Positions 63,731 through 64,000 of a DNA stretch of 64,000 nt are shown here, in pieces. Origin of the DNA: Prostheceraeus crozeri (Eukaryota; Platyhelminthes; Polycladida; Euryleptidae); contig CAJQUW010007993.1 in assembly GCA_907163375.1 (NCBI GenBank), forward strand, positions 186,001-250,000, in the 5' to 3' direction. The position numbers and the translations under genes were made by a program. The notes below the pieces were generated by a model. That model ran no database searches, was not told the origin of the DNA, and saw nothing but the letters and a program-made list of their open reading frames with translations. The number at the start of each line of letters is the position of its first letter. Position 1 is the first letter of the stretch.

Positions 63731-64000
63731 GTTCCTTTAGACAAATGGAACGGAGCGCCACCAACCGGCGAAAGGAGTTGGCTGGAGAGCTTTTAGAGCA
63801 ACTCCTTTTAGAGAAATGACTCGGAGCGCCTTTAACCGACGAAAGCACCAGGTTAGGGAGCCACCAGATTGACTCCAATAGACAGATGGCGTGGAGCGGA
63901 GCGCTTCCGTGACAAGTGCAGCGGTTTGGGGGCTTTCAGAGCAACTCTTTTCGGAAAAATGCAGCGGAGCGTCTGCAATCGACGAATGCAGTGGATTGGA
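63731..64000. repeat. Tandem repeat, unit about 71 bp, diverged
   Basis: Units start near 63732, 63802, 63873 and 63945, each with a CTCCTTTTAGA-type start, an AAATGNNNCGGAGCGCC core and an AACCGACGAA-type middle. At least four units are present, and the array runs off the right edge. Unusually GC-rich for this window. No coding signal. Confidence 0.75.

Noticed and set aside
1-64000. CRISPR arrays, bacterial operons or ribosome binding sites
   Set aside because: Spliced genes, poly(A) signals, LINEs and animal transposons throughout; no regularly spaced short repeats of CRISPR type.

Overview
This window is animal (metazoan) nuclear DNA, AT-rich and made almost entirely of nested transposable elements. 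The one host gene I recognise is the 5' end of VPS41 (HOPS tethering complex) at 975-1289, minus strand, with normal GT-AG introns. The element mix (Polinton/Maverick, N-terminal-endonuclease Penelope-like elements, PIF/Harbinger pairs, piggyBac, Tc1, CR1/Jockey-like LINEs) fits an invertebrate. TATA plus TCATTC-type start sites in the Polinton resemble the arthropod initiator, which is only a weak hint about the host.

Layout. 1-3.3 kb: VPS41 exons, LINE scraps, a 290-bp foldback. 3.3-11.9 kb: a minus-strand LINE split by a complete 5.6-kb Harbinger with TTA target duplications; the Harbinger transposase is intact once one intron is removed, and that intron carries further insertions. 12.6-14.9 kb: a second, decayed Harbinger and a LINE tail. 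16.2-17.3 kb: a DNA element with TGACGGACTTAACA-type termini. 17.8-19.8 kb: a decayed Penelope-like element. 21.45-29.09 kb: two almost identical intact Penelope-like elements (923 codons each) in direct order. 29.1-32.3 kb: a dead piggyBac with exact TTAA duplications.

About 33.4-60.5 kb is one Polinton/Maverick, recognised by its ATPase, chromodomain integrase, pVI-like protein, major capsid protein, adenain-type protease, penton-like protein and protein-primed type DNA polymerase B. It is enlarged by a 2.3-kb foldback, a 457-bp MITE and an intact 3.5-kb LINE lodged in its right terminal repeat. Capsid and protease genes are open, while polymerase, integrase and ATPase carry stops or frameshifts. 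61.9-63.6 kb is a Tc1-like element with one frameshift, and the window ends in a 71-bp tandem repeat.

Main points for a second look. (1) The Polinton has a minus-strand gene whose product aligns over its whole length with TATA-binding protein (two half-repeats, YEPELFP motif, three of four intercalating Phe positions). It sits beside a tandem pair of small unknown genes. (2) Several Polinton genes share a TATA - about 25-30 bp - TCATTC promoter plan, and three have a first coding exon consisting of ATG alone. (3) The Penelope-like elements carry a 58-nt pseudoknot-forming RNA motif downstream of the ORF, supported by compensatory changes between diverged copies. Together the TBP-like gene and the shared promoters suggest a Polinton that supplies part of its own transcription-initiation machinery; this is inference.
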